In this document: one piece after another, positions 51,189 through 59,944 of the stretch | Position numbering within the stretch: position 1 is the stretch's first letter | Layout of the letters: each line of letters begins with the position of its first letter | From: Pengzhenrongella sicca | GTDB lineage: Bacteria; Actinomycetota; Actinomycetes; Actinomycetales; Cellulomonadaceae | Length of the DNA stretch: 64,000 nt | Assembly: GCF_017569225.1 (NCBI RefSeq) | Contig: NZ_CP071868.1 | Location: forward strand, 186,001-250,000 | Reading direction: 5' to 3' | Notes under the pieces: generated by a model | Database searches by the model: none | What the model was told of the DNA's origin: nothing | What the model saw: only the letters and a program-made list of their open reading frames with translations | Program-made: the position numbers and the translations under genes

Positions 51189-52736
51189 GTGGCCCCCCGC
51201 GGAGACGGACTTCTTTCCCACGAACTGCTACCAGGTGAGAAGGGCCCGCAGGATGCCTGCGGGGTCTTCGGAGTCTGGGCACCCGGAGAGGAGGTCTCCA
51301 AGCTCGCCTACTTCGGCCTCTACGCGCTCCAGCACCGCGGGCAGGAGTCGGCCGGCATCGCGACGTCCAACGGCGAGCAGCTGCTCGTCTACAAGGACAT
51401 GGGCCTGGTCTCCCAGGTCTTCAACGAGACCGCACTGAACGCCCTCACCGGTCACCTCGCGATCGGGCACACGCGGTACTCGACCACGGGCGCGAGCACG
51501 TGGGAGAACGCGCAGCCCACGCTGGGCGCGACCGCTGGCGGGACCATCGCCCTGGGGCACAACGGCAACCTCACCAACACGGTCGAGCTCGTCGACCTCG
51601 TCGCCGAGCGGTACGGCTCGCAGCGGCGCGGCGAGCTCGCGCGGGGCAACACGACCGACACCGCACTCATCACGGCGCTGCTGACGGGGGACCCGGACCA
51701 CACGCTCGAGGCCACGGCGCTCGAGGTGCTCCCGCGGCTGCGCGGGGCGTTCTGCCTCGTCTTCATGGACGAGCGCACGCTGTACGCCGCCCGCGACCCG
51801 CAGGGCGTGCGCCCGCTGGTGCTCGGCCGCCTCGAGCGCGGCTGGGTCGTCGCGAGCGAGAGCGCCGCGCTCGACATCGTCGGCGCGTCCTACGTCCGCG
51901 AGGTCGAACCGGGCGAGCTCATCTGCATCGACGCCGACGGGCTGCGCAGCTCGCGGTTCGCGCCCGTCGACCGGGCCGGCTGCGTCTTCGAGTACGTCTA
52001 CCTCGCCCGGCCCGACACCTCGATCGCCCGCCGGTCCGTGCACTCGGCCCGCGTCGAGATGGGCCGCCAGCTCGCGCGCGAGTTCCCGGTCGACGCCGAC
52101 ATCGTCATTCCCGTCCCGGAGTCCGGGACCCCGGCCGCGGTCGGGTACGCCGCCGAGTCCGGCATCCGGTTCGCGCAGGGCTTGACCAAGAACGCGTACG
52201 TCGGGCGCACCTTCATCGAGCCGTCCCAGACGCTGCGCCAGCTCGGCATCCGGCTCAAGCTGAACCCGCTGCGCGAGGTCATCCGCGGCCAGCGCATCGT
52301 CGTCGTGGACGACTCGATCGTGCGCGGCAACACCCAGCGCGCGCTGATCCGGATGCTGCGCGAGGCGGGCGCCGCCGAGGTGCACGTGCGCATCTCGTCA
52401 CCGCCGGTGAAGTGGCCCTGCTTCTACGGGATCGACTTCGCCTCGCGCGCCGAGCTCATCGCCACGGGGCTGACGCCGGCCGAGGTCGGCGCCTCGCTCG
52501 GCGCCGACTCGCTCGGCTACATCTCGCTCGAGGGCATGGTCGCCGCGACGGAGCAGCCGAAGTCCCAGCTGTGCACCGCGTGCTTCACCGGCTCGTACCC
52601 GATCGAGCTGCCGCCGTCGGCCGCGCTCGGCAAGCACCTGCTCGAGCAGTCCGAGCTGCCGCTGGGCGCCCCCGAGGACGGGCTGCACACGCTCGTCGGC
52701 ACGACCGGTGGCGCGACGGCGCTCGAGCAGCCGTGA
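51189..52736 (+). CDS. purF: Amidophosphoribosyltransferase
   Basis: The first committed enzyme of purine synthesis, converting PRPP and glutamine to phosphoribosylamine, 515 residues. C24 (DACGVFG) becomes the N-terminal nucleophile after removal of a 23-residue propeptide. The Ntn domain motifs are YALQHRGQESAGI, GHTRYSTTG and HNGNLTN; the PRPP loop is VVDDSIVRGNTQ. Cysteines at GCVFEYVY, KWPCFYG and LCTACF suggest the Bacillus-type 4Fe-4S cluster. GTG 51189; its stop overlaps purM. Confidence 0.97.
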   Translation: MAPRGDGLLSHELLPGEKGPQDACGVFGVWAPGEEVSKLAYFGLYALQHRGQESAGIATSNGEQLLVYKDMGLVSQVFNETALNALTGHLAIGHTRYSTTGASTWENAQPTLGATAGGTIALGHNGNLTNTVELVDLVAERYGSQRRGELARGNTTDTALITALLTGDPDHTLEATALEVLPRLRGAFCLVFMDERTLYAARDPQGVRPLVLGRLERGWVVASESAALDIVGASYVREVEPGELICIDADGLRSSRFAPVDRAGCVFEYVYLARPDTSIARRSVHSARVEMGRQLAREFPVDADIVIPVPESGTPAAVGYAAESGIRFAQGLTKNAYVGRTFIEPSQTLRQLGIRLKLNPLREVIRGQRIVVVDDSIVRGNTQRALIRMLREAGAAEVHVRISSPPVKWPCFYGIDFASRAELIATGLTPAEVGASLGADSLGYISLEGMVAATEQPKSQLCTACFTGSYPIELPPSAALGKHLLEQSELPLGAPEDGLHTLVGTTGGATALEQP

Positions 52737-53878
52737 CCTCCGCACCCGCACCGCACGCCCGACCCCAGGAGCCTCAGATCGCCATCACCTACGCCGACGC
52801 CGGCGTCGACACCGACGCGGGCGACCGCGCCGTCGAGCTCATGAAGGCCGCCGTCGCGCGCACCCACGGGCCGCAGGTCCTCGGCGGGGTCGGCGGCTTC
52901 GCCGGGCTCTTCGACGTGAGCGCGCTCAAGGCCTACGACCGGCCGCTGCTCGCGTCCTCGACGGACGGCGTCGGCACGAAGGTCGCGATCGCCCAGGCGC
53001 TCGACAAGCACGACACGATCGGGTTCGACCTCGTCGGCATGGTCGTCGACGACATCGTCGTGTGCGGTGCGGCGCCGCTGGTCATGACGGACTACATCGC
53101 CTGCGGGCACGTCGTGCCTGAGCGGATCGCTGACATCGTCCGTGGCATCGCGGCCGCCTGCGAGGTCGCGGGCGTCGCGCTCGTCGGCGGTGAGACCGCG
53201 GAGCACCCCGGGCTGCTCGCGCCGGACGAGTACGACGTCGCGGGCGCGGCGGTCGGCGTCGTCGAGGCCGCCGACCTGCTCGGGCCGGCCAAGGTCCGCG
53301 AGGGCGACGTCGTGCTGGCCATCGGATCCTCCGGGCTGCACTCGAACGGCTACTCGCTCGTGCGTAAGGTCATCGAGGTCGCCGGCTGGGCCCTCGACCG
53401 CGACGTCCCCGAGCTGGGCCGCACGCTCGGCGAGGAGCTGCTCGAGCCGACCCGGGTGTACTCGGCCGACCTGCTCGCCGTCGCGCGCGACGCGAGCGCG
53501 CAGGTGCACGCGTACAGCCACATCACCGGCGGCGGTCTTGCGGCCAACCTCGCGCGGGTACTTCCCGTGGGCCTCGCGGCCACGGTCGACCGGGCGTCGT
53601 GGACGATCCCGCCGGTGTTCGAGCTCGTCCGCGGCCTCGGTAGTGTGCCGTGGGCCAGCCTCGAGGCGACGCTCAACCTGGGCGTGGGCATGGTCGCGGT
53701 GACCGGGCCCGACGGCGCTGACGCGGCGGTCCGGCTGCTCGCGGCGCGGGGGCTGCCGGCGTGGGTCCTGGGGGTCGTCGGGTTCGACGACGGCGCACGG
53801 GGCGCCGATATCGTGCGGGGGTCCAAGGGTGTGCACGGCGGGGCCGTGCGGATGACCGGGAAGTATCGGACTCAGTAG
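52733..53878 (+). CDS. purM: Phosphoribosylformylglycinamidine cyclo-ligase (AIR synthetase)
   Basis: A 381-residue enzyme that closes the imidazole ring (FGAM to AIR). ITYADAGVDTDAGD, STDGVGTKVAIAQ, GFDLVGMVVDDIVV, GGETAEHPG and SGLHSNGYSLVRKV are family signatures, and THGPQVLGGVGGFAG is a conserved early motif. GTG 52733 overlaps the purF stop (GTGA). It has a 14-residue Pro/Ala-rich N-terminal tail. Confidence 0.97.
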   Translation: MTSAPAPHARPQEPQIAITYADAGVDTDAGDRAVELMKAAVARTHGPQVLGGVGGFAGLFDVSALKAYDRPLLASSTDGVGTKVAIAQALDKHDTIGFDLVGMVVDDIVVCGAAPLVMTDYIACGHVVPERIADIVRGIAAACEVAGVALVGGETAEHPGLLAPDEYDVAGAAVGVVEAADLLGPAKVREGDVVLAIGSSGLHSNGYSLVRKVIEVAGWALDRDVPELGRTLGEELLEPTRVYSADLLAVARDASAQVHAYSHITGGGLAANLARVLPVGLAATVDRASWTIPPVFELVRGLGSVPWASLEATLNLGVGMVAVTGPDGADAAVRLLAARGLPAWVLGVVGFDDGARGADIVRGSKGVHGGAVRMTGKYRTQ

Positions 53879-53903
53879 CCCGCGCCGTCGTATCAGGTTG
53901 CTC

Positions 53904-53930
53904 GCCCGGGCCGCACGAGGCGACCCGGGC
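53904..53930. terminator. Hairpin between convergent purM and the DUF3073 gene
   Basis: GCCCGGG (53904-53910) pairs with CCCGGGC (53924-53930) around a 13-nt loop in the 57-nt convergent gap. It has no U-tract and could terminate both directions. Confidence 0.5.
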
Positions 53931-53935
53931 CAGGC

Positions 53936-54139
53936 CTACCGCTCGTCGGTGGCCCACCGCGTATAGGTGTCCGGGTCGGGCTCGTCGTTCGAGTCCGCCA
54001 CGGGCCTACGGGTGGCTAGATCTGTACCGCCGGGAGATGTGAGCTCTTGCTCCAGCGCCCGGTAGTTGGTGTCCGGGCTGTAGTACTTCAGCTCCCGGGC
54101 AACCTTGGTCTGCTTAGCCTTCTGACGGCCGCGCCCCAT
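53936..54139 (-). CDS. DUF3073 family protein
   Basis: A 67-residue basic-then-acidic protein of the actinobacteria-specific DUF3073 family (MGRGRQKAKQTKVARELKYY, then ending TRWATDER). AAGGGGGT lies eight bases before ATG 54139. A plausible -10 (TAAAGT) lies about 90 nt upstream. The function is unknown; it is commonly located beside purM as here. Confidence 0.88.
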   Translation of the reverse strand: MGRGRQKAKQTKVARELKYYSPDTNYRALEQELTSPGGTDLATRRPVADSNDEPDPDTYTRWATDER

Positions 54140-54696
54140 GGCATCGACCCCCTTACATAGAAGCGGGGCTGGCTCCGTGCTTACACGTGCGGCCCCGGGG
54201 TGCTGATCGTCTGTCTGTTCCTTCCGAACTTTACATGGTCCGCAGGTATTCCGACCACCCAACCCGGTGCCCTGCGCCCACGGCCCCCCGCGGAGCGTCG
54301 CGCGTGGGTGGCCGGAGCCCGCGGTCGTCGGCACATCGAGGGGCGCGGCGCGCCGCGCGCACCCGGCGAATCGGCCTCACGTCTCTCATGCTGGACACGA
54401 TTCTGCTGATAGCGAACAGCCTTCCGCTCGGGTCGAGCGCTCGGGTATATGCCGATCGGGCGAAGAGGGCGGGCGTTTGGCCCGGTAGGAGACGTTTGGG
54501 TGGATTCGGGTGGTCCCGAAACGGTCTGACTTGCCCCAAGTAGTGGACAAAGGTCCTTATGGGATTCTTCAGGCGTTTGGTACACATGTAGGTAGCACTT
54601 ATGCATCGGGTGAGCCTTCGTGACCTTCGGAGACATCCGCACAGTCCGGAACCACCGGAGTGCACGTGTCCGTCACCGCATCCACCTGGAGACACC
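54140..54696. other. 557-nt intergenic region upstream of DUF3073 and bldC
   Basis: No supported gene: the open frames here have no homology and poor codon pattern. It contains a perfect 16-bp palindrome (GCGCGGCGCGCCGCGC, 54343-54358), a CCCACG/CGTGGG stem near 54267-54307 and a locally AT-richer 200-nt tract (about 54400-54600) with several TATATG/CTTATG-like -10 candidates. It probably holds the divergent DUF3073 promoter and a long bldC leader with its own regulation. Confidence 0.5.
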
Positions 54697-54903
54697 ATGG
54701 CCGCATCGCCGAGCGAATCTGAGACCCTCCTCACCCCCTCCGAGGTTGCGGCGCTGTTTCGCGTCGATCCCAAGACCGTGACGCGCTGGGCGAAGTCCGG
54801 CAAGCTCTCGTCGATCCGCACCTTGGGTGGGCACCGGCGCTACCACGAGGTCGAGGTGCGGGACCTGTTGAACGGGATCCCGGTGCAGGGCACCGTCGAC
54901 TGA
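54697..54903 (+). CDS. bldC: BldC family MerR-like developmental regulator
   Basis: A 68-residue DNA-binding protein consisting of little more than a winged MerR-type helix-turn-helix (LTPSEVAALFRVDPKTVTRW, then GGHRRYHEVEVRDLL), nearly full-length similar to Streptomyces BldC. In Streptomyces BldC binds direct repeats cooperatively and delays sporulation. Its role in non-sporulating relatives is less clear. GGAG lies six bases before ATG 54697. The unusually long upstream region suggests complex control. Confidence 0.93.
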   Translation: MAASPSESETLLTPSEVAALFRVDPKTVTRWAKSGKLSSIRTLGGHRRYHEVEVRDLLNGIPVQGTVD

Positions 54904-54996
54904 CGGCGACCCGCCCCGGACCGAGGTGAGCCGGCACGGCCGCCGGTGACCGCCAGGTCCGAAATCCGCTAGTCCGGCAGCGCCCCGGGGTCGAGA

Positions 54997-56538
54997 ATGG
55001 GACGCGTGCCCCCAACCCCCGCGTCGACCCTGCCCGAGCCGGGTGCCGCGTACCGCGCCATCAGCGGGCGCGACCCCCGGTTCGACGGGCGCCTGTTCGT
55101 CGGCGTGCTCTCGACGGGCATCTACTGCCGTCCGTCCTGCCCCGCCCGGACCCCGCTGCCGCAGAACTGCCGGTTCTACCCGGCGGCGGCCGCCGCCGTC
55201 GCCGCCGGCTTCCGCGCCTGCCGGCGCTGCCGGCCGGATTCCCTGCCCGGCTCGCGCGAGTGGGACGCCCGAGGGGACCTCGCCGCCCGCGCGCTGCGCG
55301 CGATCGCCGACGGCGCGATCGACCGGTCGGGCGTCGGCGGGCTCGCGGACTCGCTGCACGTCAGCACGCGCCAGCTGCACCGCATCCTGGTGGCGGAGGT
55401 CGGGGCGTCCGCGCTTCAGCTCGCCCGCACCCGGCGCGCTCAGCTCGCCCGCATGCTCATCGACCAGACGGCGCTGTCGATGATCGACGTCGCGTTCGCG
55501 GCGGGCTTCGCGAGCCTGCGCCAGTTCAACGACGTGATGCGCGAGGAGTTCGGCGCGCCACCGTCGACGTTGCGGCGGTCCCCGGGCTCGCGGCCGGGGC
55601 GGGGGACGGCCGACCGCGCGCCCGTCGACACCGCCGAGCTGACGCTCCGGCTGCGGTACGTCGCGCCGTACGACGCCGCGGGCTGGCTCGCGCACGTCGT
55701 CGGCCGCGCGATCCCCGGGCTGGAGCGGGTGGACGACGAGCGCACGGTCACCCGGCTGCTGGCGGCGCCCGGCGGGCCGGCCCGCGTCACGATCGCGTTC
55801 GACCCGGGCGGCAAGATCGTCGCGCGGCTGGCCCTGGCGGACCTCGGCGACCTCGCCGGCGTCGTCGTGCGGATCCGGCGGTGGCTCGACCTGGATGCCG
55901 ACCCGGGCCTCGTCGGGAGCGCGCTGTGCGCGGACCCGCTGCTCGGCCCGCTCGTGGCGCGCCGGCCCGGGCTGCGGATCCCCGGCACGACCGACCCGTT
56001 CGAGCTCGCGGTCCGGGCCGTGCTCGGGCAGCAGATCTCGGTCGCGGGGGCGCGGACGCTCGCCGGCCGGCTCGTCGCCGCGTACGGGGCGCCCGGGGTG
56101 GACGGGCTGCGGCTGTTCCCTGAGGCCGCGGTGCTCGCGGCCGCGGGGCCGGACGAGCTGCGCGGCATCGGGCTCACGGGAGCGCGGGCCGGCACGCTCG
56201 CGCGCCTCGCGGCCGCCGTCGCCGGCGGGCTGCCCCTGACGGTCGGGGCAGACCGCGCGCAGGTGCGCGCGGGCCTGCTCGCCCTGCCGGGCATCGGGCC
56301 GTGGACGGCCGACTACGTCGCGCTGCGCGCGCTCGGCGACCCGGACGTGTTCCCCGCGGGCGATCTCGTGCTCCGCAAGGCGCTCGCCGATCTCCCGGGC
56401 GGCGCCGGCCACCCGCTGGACATCGCCGCGGCCACGCGGCGCGCGGCCGCGTGGAGCCCGTGGCGCGGCTACGCGGCGCAGCACCTGTGGACGGCGTGGT
56501 CCGCCCGCGTCGCCGCCGACGCGCCGGTGCCGGCGTGA
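54997..56538 (+). CDS. Ada regulator / AlkA 3-methyladenine DNA glycosylase fusion
   Basis: A 513-residue multidomain DNA-repair protein. Residues about 15-85 are the Ada methylphosphotriester-accepting zinc domain (C44, C48, C75, C78). An AraC-type helix-turn-helix spans about 90-190. An AlkA N-terminal domain spans about 212-325, and an HhH-GPD glycosylase spans about 330-500 with GIGPWTADY (432-440) and the catalytic Asp at 456. It couples sensing of alkylation damage to base excision. Its stop overlaps a potential start of ogt, forming an adaptive-response operon. Confidence 0.93.
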   Translation: MGRVPPTPASTLPEPGAAYRAISGRDPRFDGRLFVGVLSTGIYCRPSCPARTPLPQNCRFYPAAAAAVAAGFRACRRCRPDSLPGSREWDARGDLAARALRAIADGAIDRSGVGGLADSLHVSTRQLHRILVAEVGASALQLARTRRAQLARMLIDQTALSMIDVAFAAGFASLRQFNDVMREEFGAPPSTLRRSPGSRPGRGTADRAPVDTAELTLRLRYVAPYDAAGWLAHVVGRAIPGLERVDDERTVTRLLAAPGGPARVTIAFDPGGKIVARLALADLGDLAGVVVRIRRWLDLDADPGLVGSALCADPLLGPLVARRPGLRIPGTTDPFELAVRAVLGQQISVAGARTLAGRLVAAYGAPGVDGLRLFPEAAVLAAAGPDELRGIGLTGARAGTLARLAAAVAGGLPLTVGADRAQVRAGLLALPGIGPWTADYVALRALGDPDVFPAGDLVLRKALADLPGGAGHPLDIAAATRRAAAWSPWRGYAAQHLWTAWSARVAADAPVPA

Positions 56539-56660
56539 CCCGGCGGCCGGGGGAGGGGGGGCGTGCGCTGTCCGAAAACCGCGAGCGCGACGTCCGCGCC
56601 GCGGGGGAGGATGAGAGCACGGCGGCAGGTCCGAGCAGCCGCACCGACAGGGAGCCCCCG

Positions 56661-57398
56661 ATGCCCACCGCGCCCATCAGCACCGCGCCAATCAGCACCG
56701 CGCCCATCAGCGCCCCGCACACGCATTCCGCGCCCGCACCAGCGCCCGCACCTGCGCGCGCACCGGCGCCTGCGCCCGCGCCCGCCGCACCCTTCCTCCT
56801 CGCCGTCGTCCTGCCGACGCCGGCGGGCCCCCTCGCGGTCGTCGCCACGCCCGAGGACGGTGTCGTGCGGGCCTCCGGGTTCGAGTCCGTCGAGCGCACG
56901 GCGCACAGGCTGCCCCTCGAGCTACGCGACCGCGCCGTCCGCGAGCTGACGGGCGAGCAGCCAGCCGCCGAGCCGGCGATCGCCGGCGTCGTCGACGCCG
57001 TGCGGCGATACGCGGCCGGCGACGCGGCGGCGCTGGGCTCGGTGCCCGTCGAGCAGCACGGGGGACCGTTCTTCCAGGCGGTGTGGGCCGCGATGCGCGC
57101 GATCCCCGCGGGGCAGACGGCGTCGTACGCCGAGCTCGCGGCCGTCGCGGGCCGGCCGGCCGCGGTGCGCGCGGCGGGCAGCGCGTGCGCCCGGAACCTG
57201 GTCGCGCCGTTCGTCCCATGCCACCGCGTGCTGCGCACGGGCGGCGACCTCGGCGGGTACTACTACGGGACCGCGACGAAGCGAACCCTGCTCGTGCACG
57301 AGGGCGCCCTCACGGTCGCGGCGGGCGGGTCGCTGCCCGAGCTCGACCTCGGGCTCGAGCCCCTGCCCGCGCCCGCCGTCCCGAGCCACGCGCGGTGA
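56661..57398 (+). CDS. ogt: Methylated-DNA-[protein]-cysteine S-methyltransferase
   Basis: An O6-alkylguanine repair protein of 245 residues. The methyl-accepting cysteine is C187 in PCHRVL, preceded by GQTASYAELAAVAGRP and the C-terminal TLLVHEG. ATG 56661 has AGGGAG seven bases upstream. GTG 56535, overlapping the glycosylase stop, would add 42 residues without homology. The N-terminus has TAPIS repeated three times, then alternating Ala-Pro, a low-complexity extension not expected in the family. The usual A-x-NP residues before PCHR are replaced by CARNLV. Confidence 0.9.
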   Translation: MPTAPISTAPISTAPISAPHTHSAPAPAPAPARAPAPAPAPAAPFLLAVVLPTPAGPLAVVATPEDGVVRASGFESVERTAHRLPLELRDRAVRELTGEQPAAEPAIAGVVDAVRRYAAGDAAALGSVPVEQHGGPFFQAVWAAMRAIPAGQTASYAELAAVAGRPAAVRAAGSACARNLVAPFVPCHRVLRTGGDLGGYYYGTATKRTLLVHEGALTVAAGGSLPELDLGLEPLPAPAVPSHAR

Positions 57399-58318
57399 CC
57401 GGCGGACCCACCCGGGCCTGGCTCGGCCCGTACCTGCTCCTCGCGGTCTTGTGGGGGTGCAGCTTCCTGTTCATCGCGACGGCGCTGCGCACGTTCGCCC
57501 CGACGCAGGTGGCCTTCGGCCGGATCGCGGTCGGCTTCGTTCTGCTGGCGGTCGTCCTCGCGGTCCGGCGCGAGCGGCTGCGGATCCCCTGGGCCCGGGT
57601 CGGCGACCTCGTCATCGTCGCGACCGTGATGACCGCCGCGCCCTTCGTGCTCTTCGCGCTCGCGGAGCAGCGCGTGAGCTCGGTGCTCGCGGGTCTCGTC
57701 AACGCCACGACCCCGCTGTTCACGGCGCTGTTCGTGGGGTTGCTGCTGCCGCAGGAGCGACCCGACCGGGTCCAGCTCCTCGGTCTCGCCATCGGGTTCG
57801 GTGGCATCGCGGTGCTGCTCGGGGTGTGGAGGCCCGGCGAGATCGACGCCGTCGGCGGGCTCATGCTCGTCGGCGCGACCGTCTGCTACGGCTTCGGCAC
57901 CGCCTGGAGCCGGCGCCGGCTCACCGGCACCGGCCTGTCCTCGATCCAGCTGCCCGCGGTCCAGCTTGCGATCGGCTCGGCGCTGCTCGCGCCCTTCGCC
58001 CTGACGACGCCGCTGACGGCGCCCGTCGCGCCCGTACCAGCGCTCGCGCTGCTCGCGCTGGGCCTGGGGGGCACCGGGCTCGCGTTCGTCCTGTACTGGC
58101 GCGTGCTCGAGCTCGCGGGGGCGACGGTGACGGCGAGCGTCACCTACGTCATCCCGCTCGTGTCGACCACGCTCGGCGTCGCCGTGCTGCACGAGGGGTT
58201 GCACTGGTACGAGCCGGTTGGCGGCGCGGTCGTGCTGGCGGGGGTCGCGCTCACCCAGTGGGGCGCGGCGCGCCGCCGCCCGCAGACGTCGGGTCAGGTC
58301 AGTGCCGGCGCGCGATGA
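57395..58318 (+). CDS. EamA/DMT family transporter
   Basis: A 307-residue membrane protein with ten hydrophobic helices in two homologous EamA halves (LLAVLWGCSFLFIATAL..., LNATTPLFTAL-type NATTPLF, then GGTGLAFVLYW and VTASVTYVIPLVST). It is likely a metabolite exporter; the substrate is unknown. GTG 57395 overlaps the ogt stop. Its 3' end overlaps the convergent DUF3618 gene by 20 nt. Confidence 0.9.
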   Translation: MTGGPTRAWLGPYLLLAVLWGCSFLFIATALRTFAPTQVAFGRIAVGFVLLAVVLAVRRERLRIPWARVGDLVIVATVMTAAPFVLFALAEQRVSSVLAGLVNATTPLFTALFVGLLLPQERPDRVQLLGLAIGFGGIAVLLGVWRPGEIDAVGGLMLVGATVCYGFGTAWSRRRLTGTGLSSIQLPAVQLAIGSALLAPFALTTPLTAPVAPVPALALLALGLGGTGLAFVLYWRVLELAGATVTASVTYVIPLVSTTLGVAVLHEGLHWYEPVGGAVVLAGVALTQWGAARRRPQTSGQVSAGAR

Positions 58319-58565
58319 CCGCGGCGACGAGCCCGGCGACCGCCGCCGCGCCGATGCCGAGGTAGGTGCGCGCGCGGCCCCGATCCTCCGGGGTGGTCTC
58401 GGGATCGGTGCCGGCGTCGTGCACCAGCTGCTTGCCGAACGCGACGGCCTCGTTCGCCTTCGTGCGCGGGTCGAGCCGGAAGCTCAGCTGATCGATCGTG
58501 GCGGCGAGCTCGGCGCGCTGCTTCGCGAGCTGGGCCTCGAGGGCCTCGGGGGTGGGGCTGGTCAT
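58299..58565 (-). CDS. DUF3618 domain membrane protein
   Basis: An 88-residue protein with an N-terminal amphipathic helix (LEAQLAKQRAELAATIDQLS), an RLDPRTKANEA segment typical of DUF3618 and one C-terminal transmembrane helix. ATG 58565 overlaps the stop of the Holin-X-type gene (ATGA), so the two are co-translated. The pair probably works together at the membrane; the role is unknown. Confidence 0.8.
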   Translation of the reverse strand: MTSPTPEALEAQLAKQRAELAATIDQLSFRLDPRTKANEAVAFGKQLVHDAGTDPETTPEDRGRARTYLGIGAAAVAGLVAAVIARRH

Positions 58566-58990
58566 GACCGCAGGCCTTCCTTGATCGCGGTGACATCCTG
58601 CTTGACGTTCTCGGTGGTGCGCTCGGGCGTGGGCGGCAGGCCCCGATCGAGCGACTTCTTGCCGACGAGCGCGAGGATCGCGGTCACCACGAGCAGCGCG
58701 ACCCCGATGATGAGGGCGGCTAGCCACGCGGGCACGGCCTCCGCGAGGCCGAGGATCGCCGTCGCGATGAGCACCGCGAACGCGAAGAACGCGAGGAGGC
58801 CGGCGGCGACGAACAGCCCGATGCCGATCGCGCTGGCCTTCGCCTTCTGGGCGAGCTCCGCCTTCGCGAGCTCGATCTCGGCGCGAACCAGCTGGGACGA
58901 CTGTTCCGACAGTCGGCTGAACAGCTCTCCGATCGAGGGTCGTTCGCCTGAACCCGGTGTCGTCCATTGCGCGTCTGCCACGCTGATCAC
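58562..58990 (-). CDS. Phage holin family (actinobacterial Holin-X) membrane protein
   Basis: A 142-residue protein with an N-terminal helix (SIGELFSRLSEQSSQLVRAE, then IELAKAELAQKAK), two transmembrane helices and a C-terminal helix (NVKQDVTAIKEGL). This is the standard Holin-X (PF07332) layout of chromosomal actinobacterial genes. Despite the name there is no other phage gene nearby. It forms an operon with the DUF3618 gene. Confidence 0.85.
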   Translation of the reverse strand: MISVADAQWTTPGSGERPSIGELFSRLSEQSSQLVRAEIELAKAELAQKAKASAIGIGLFVAAGLLAFFAFAVLIATAILGLAEAVPAWLAALIIGVALLVVTAILALVGKKSLDRGLPPTPERTTENVKQDVTAIKEGLRS

Positions 58991-59123
58991 ATCCCCTTGT
59001 GTCGTGCTTGCGTCCCTAGTGTGTCGGCTCTGGCCCGCTCGCGCGATTGCATCACCCGCACAACGTGCCGCAGATAGCAGTTCAGCCCCGTCCCGACGTG
59101 CGGAACAGGGCTGAAATGAGTGG

Positions 59124-59196
59124 TGGCCACGAGCGGGGTCGAACCGCTGACCTTCCGATTTTCAGTCGGACGCTCTACCAACTGAGCTACATGGCC
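59124..59196 (-). tRNA. tRNA-Phe (GAA)
   Basis: A 73-nt cloverleaf on the minus strand: acceptor GGCCATG/CGTGGCC with discriminator A, D-arm AGCTCAGTTGGTAGAGC, anticodon loop CTGAAAA (GAA) and T-arm GGTTCGACCCC. CCA is not encoded. It is the last of three tRNAs. Confidence 0.97.
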
Positions 59197-59239
59197 AAAC
59201 CGACTGCGCCCGGCCTGGTGGGGCCGGGCGCATGCCTTG

Positions 59240-59313
59240 CGACCCCGACGGGACTCGAACCCGCGACCTCCGCCGTGACAGGGCGGCGCGCTAACCAACT
59301 GCGCTACGGGGCC
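59240..59313 (-). tRNA. tRNA-Asp (GTC)
   Basis: A 74-nt cloverleaf on the minus strand: acceptor GGCCCCG/CGGGGTC with discriminator G, anticodon loop CTGTCAC (GTC) and T-arm GGTTCGAGTCC. It lies 43 nt from tRNA-Phe in the same transcript. Confidence 0.97.
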
Positions 59314-59390
59314 TTGAGTGGGACCGTGACTGCCACGGTACCGGCAAGACCTCAAACTAACGAACGTGCTCGAACTTTCGAACGTGTACG

Positions 59391-59463
59391 TACCCCCAAC
59401 GGGATTCGAACCCGTGCTACCGCCGTGAAAGGGCGAGGTCCTAGGCCGCTAGACGATGGGGGC
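59391..59463 (-). tRNA. tRNA-Glu (TTC)
   Basis: A 73-nt cloverleaf on the minus strand: acceptor GCCCCCA with TGGGGGT (first pair G-U), discriminator A, anticodon loop CTTTCAC (TTC) and T-arm GGTTCGAATCC. It is the first tRNA of a Glu-Asp-Phe cluster. Confidence 0.97.
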
Positions 59464-59576
59464 GAAGACGACGCCCTTGACGTCAGAGGCGCCGTGAAAC
59501 CTCGGAAAGCATAGGGCAGAACCGCAGGAGAACCAAAGCGGGCCTGCCCGGGGCCCGGGCGGGGGAGGATACGAGC

Positions 59577-59930
59577 GTGGTGAAGATGACGCTGGCCGAG
59601 TTCGAGGACGCAGTCCGGGACGCCCTCGACGAGATCCCCGAGGAGCTCGCGGCCCAGATGGACAACGTCGTGGTGCTCGTGGAGGACGACCCCCCGGCCG
59701 ACGACCCCGACCTGCTGGGGGTGTACGACGGCGTGCCCCTGACCGAGCGGGGCGAGTTCTGGGCGACCGGCGCCCTGCCCGACCGGATCACGATCTTCCG
59801 CCGGCCGACCCTCGCGATGTGCGACTCGCGCGAGGAGGTCGTCGAGGAGGTCGCCGTCACGGTGGTGCACGAGATCGCCCACCACTTCGGCATCGACGAT
59901 GATCGGCTGCACGAGCTCGGCTGGGACTAG
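59577..59930 (+). CDS. Zincin-like metallopeptidase family protein
   Basis: A 117-residue minimal metallopeptidase-like protein. HEIAHHFGIDD at 98-108 gives HExxH (H98, E99, H102) with a downstream Asp as likely third ligand. The acidic LVEDDPPADDPDLLGVYDG and ITIFRRPTLAMC strands match the PF06262-type family (about 115-130 residues). GTG 59577 or GTG 59580 starts it. It is probably cytosolic; the substrate is unknown. It is followed after 14 nt by the LLM oxidoreductase. Confidence 0.85.
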   Translation: MVKMTLAEFEDAVRDALDEIPEELAAQMDNVVVLVEDDPPADDPDLLGVYDGVPLTERGEFWATGALPDRITIFRRPTLAMCDSREEVVEEVAVTVVHEIAHHFGIDDDRLHELGWD

Positions 59931-59944
59931 GGGAGAGCGATCGC

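Noticed and set aside
54187-54543. 118-codon plus-strand open frame upstream of bldC
   Set aside because: No ribosome-binding site, no recognisable motif and skewed composition; overlapping frames on both strands are equally open.
58562-58990. Prophage remnant suggested by the holin-family gene
   Set aside because: Holin-X membrane proteins are ordinary chromosomal genes in actinobacteria. No integrase, capsid, tail or lysin genes are nearby.
59124-59463. tRNA-associated integration (att) site
   Set aside because: No direct repeat of a tRNA 3' end was seen elsewhere in the window and no integrase gene is adjacent.
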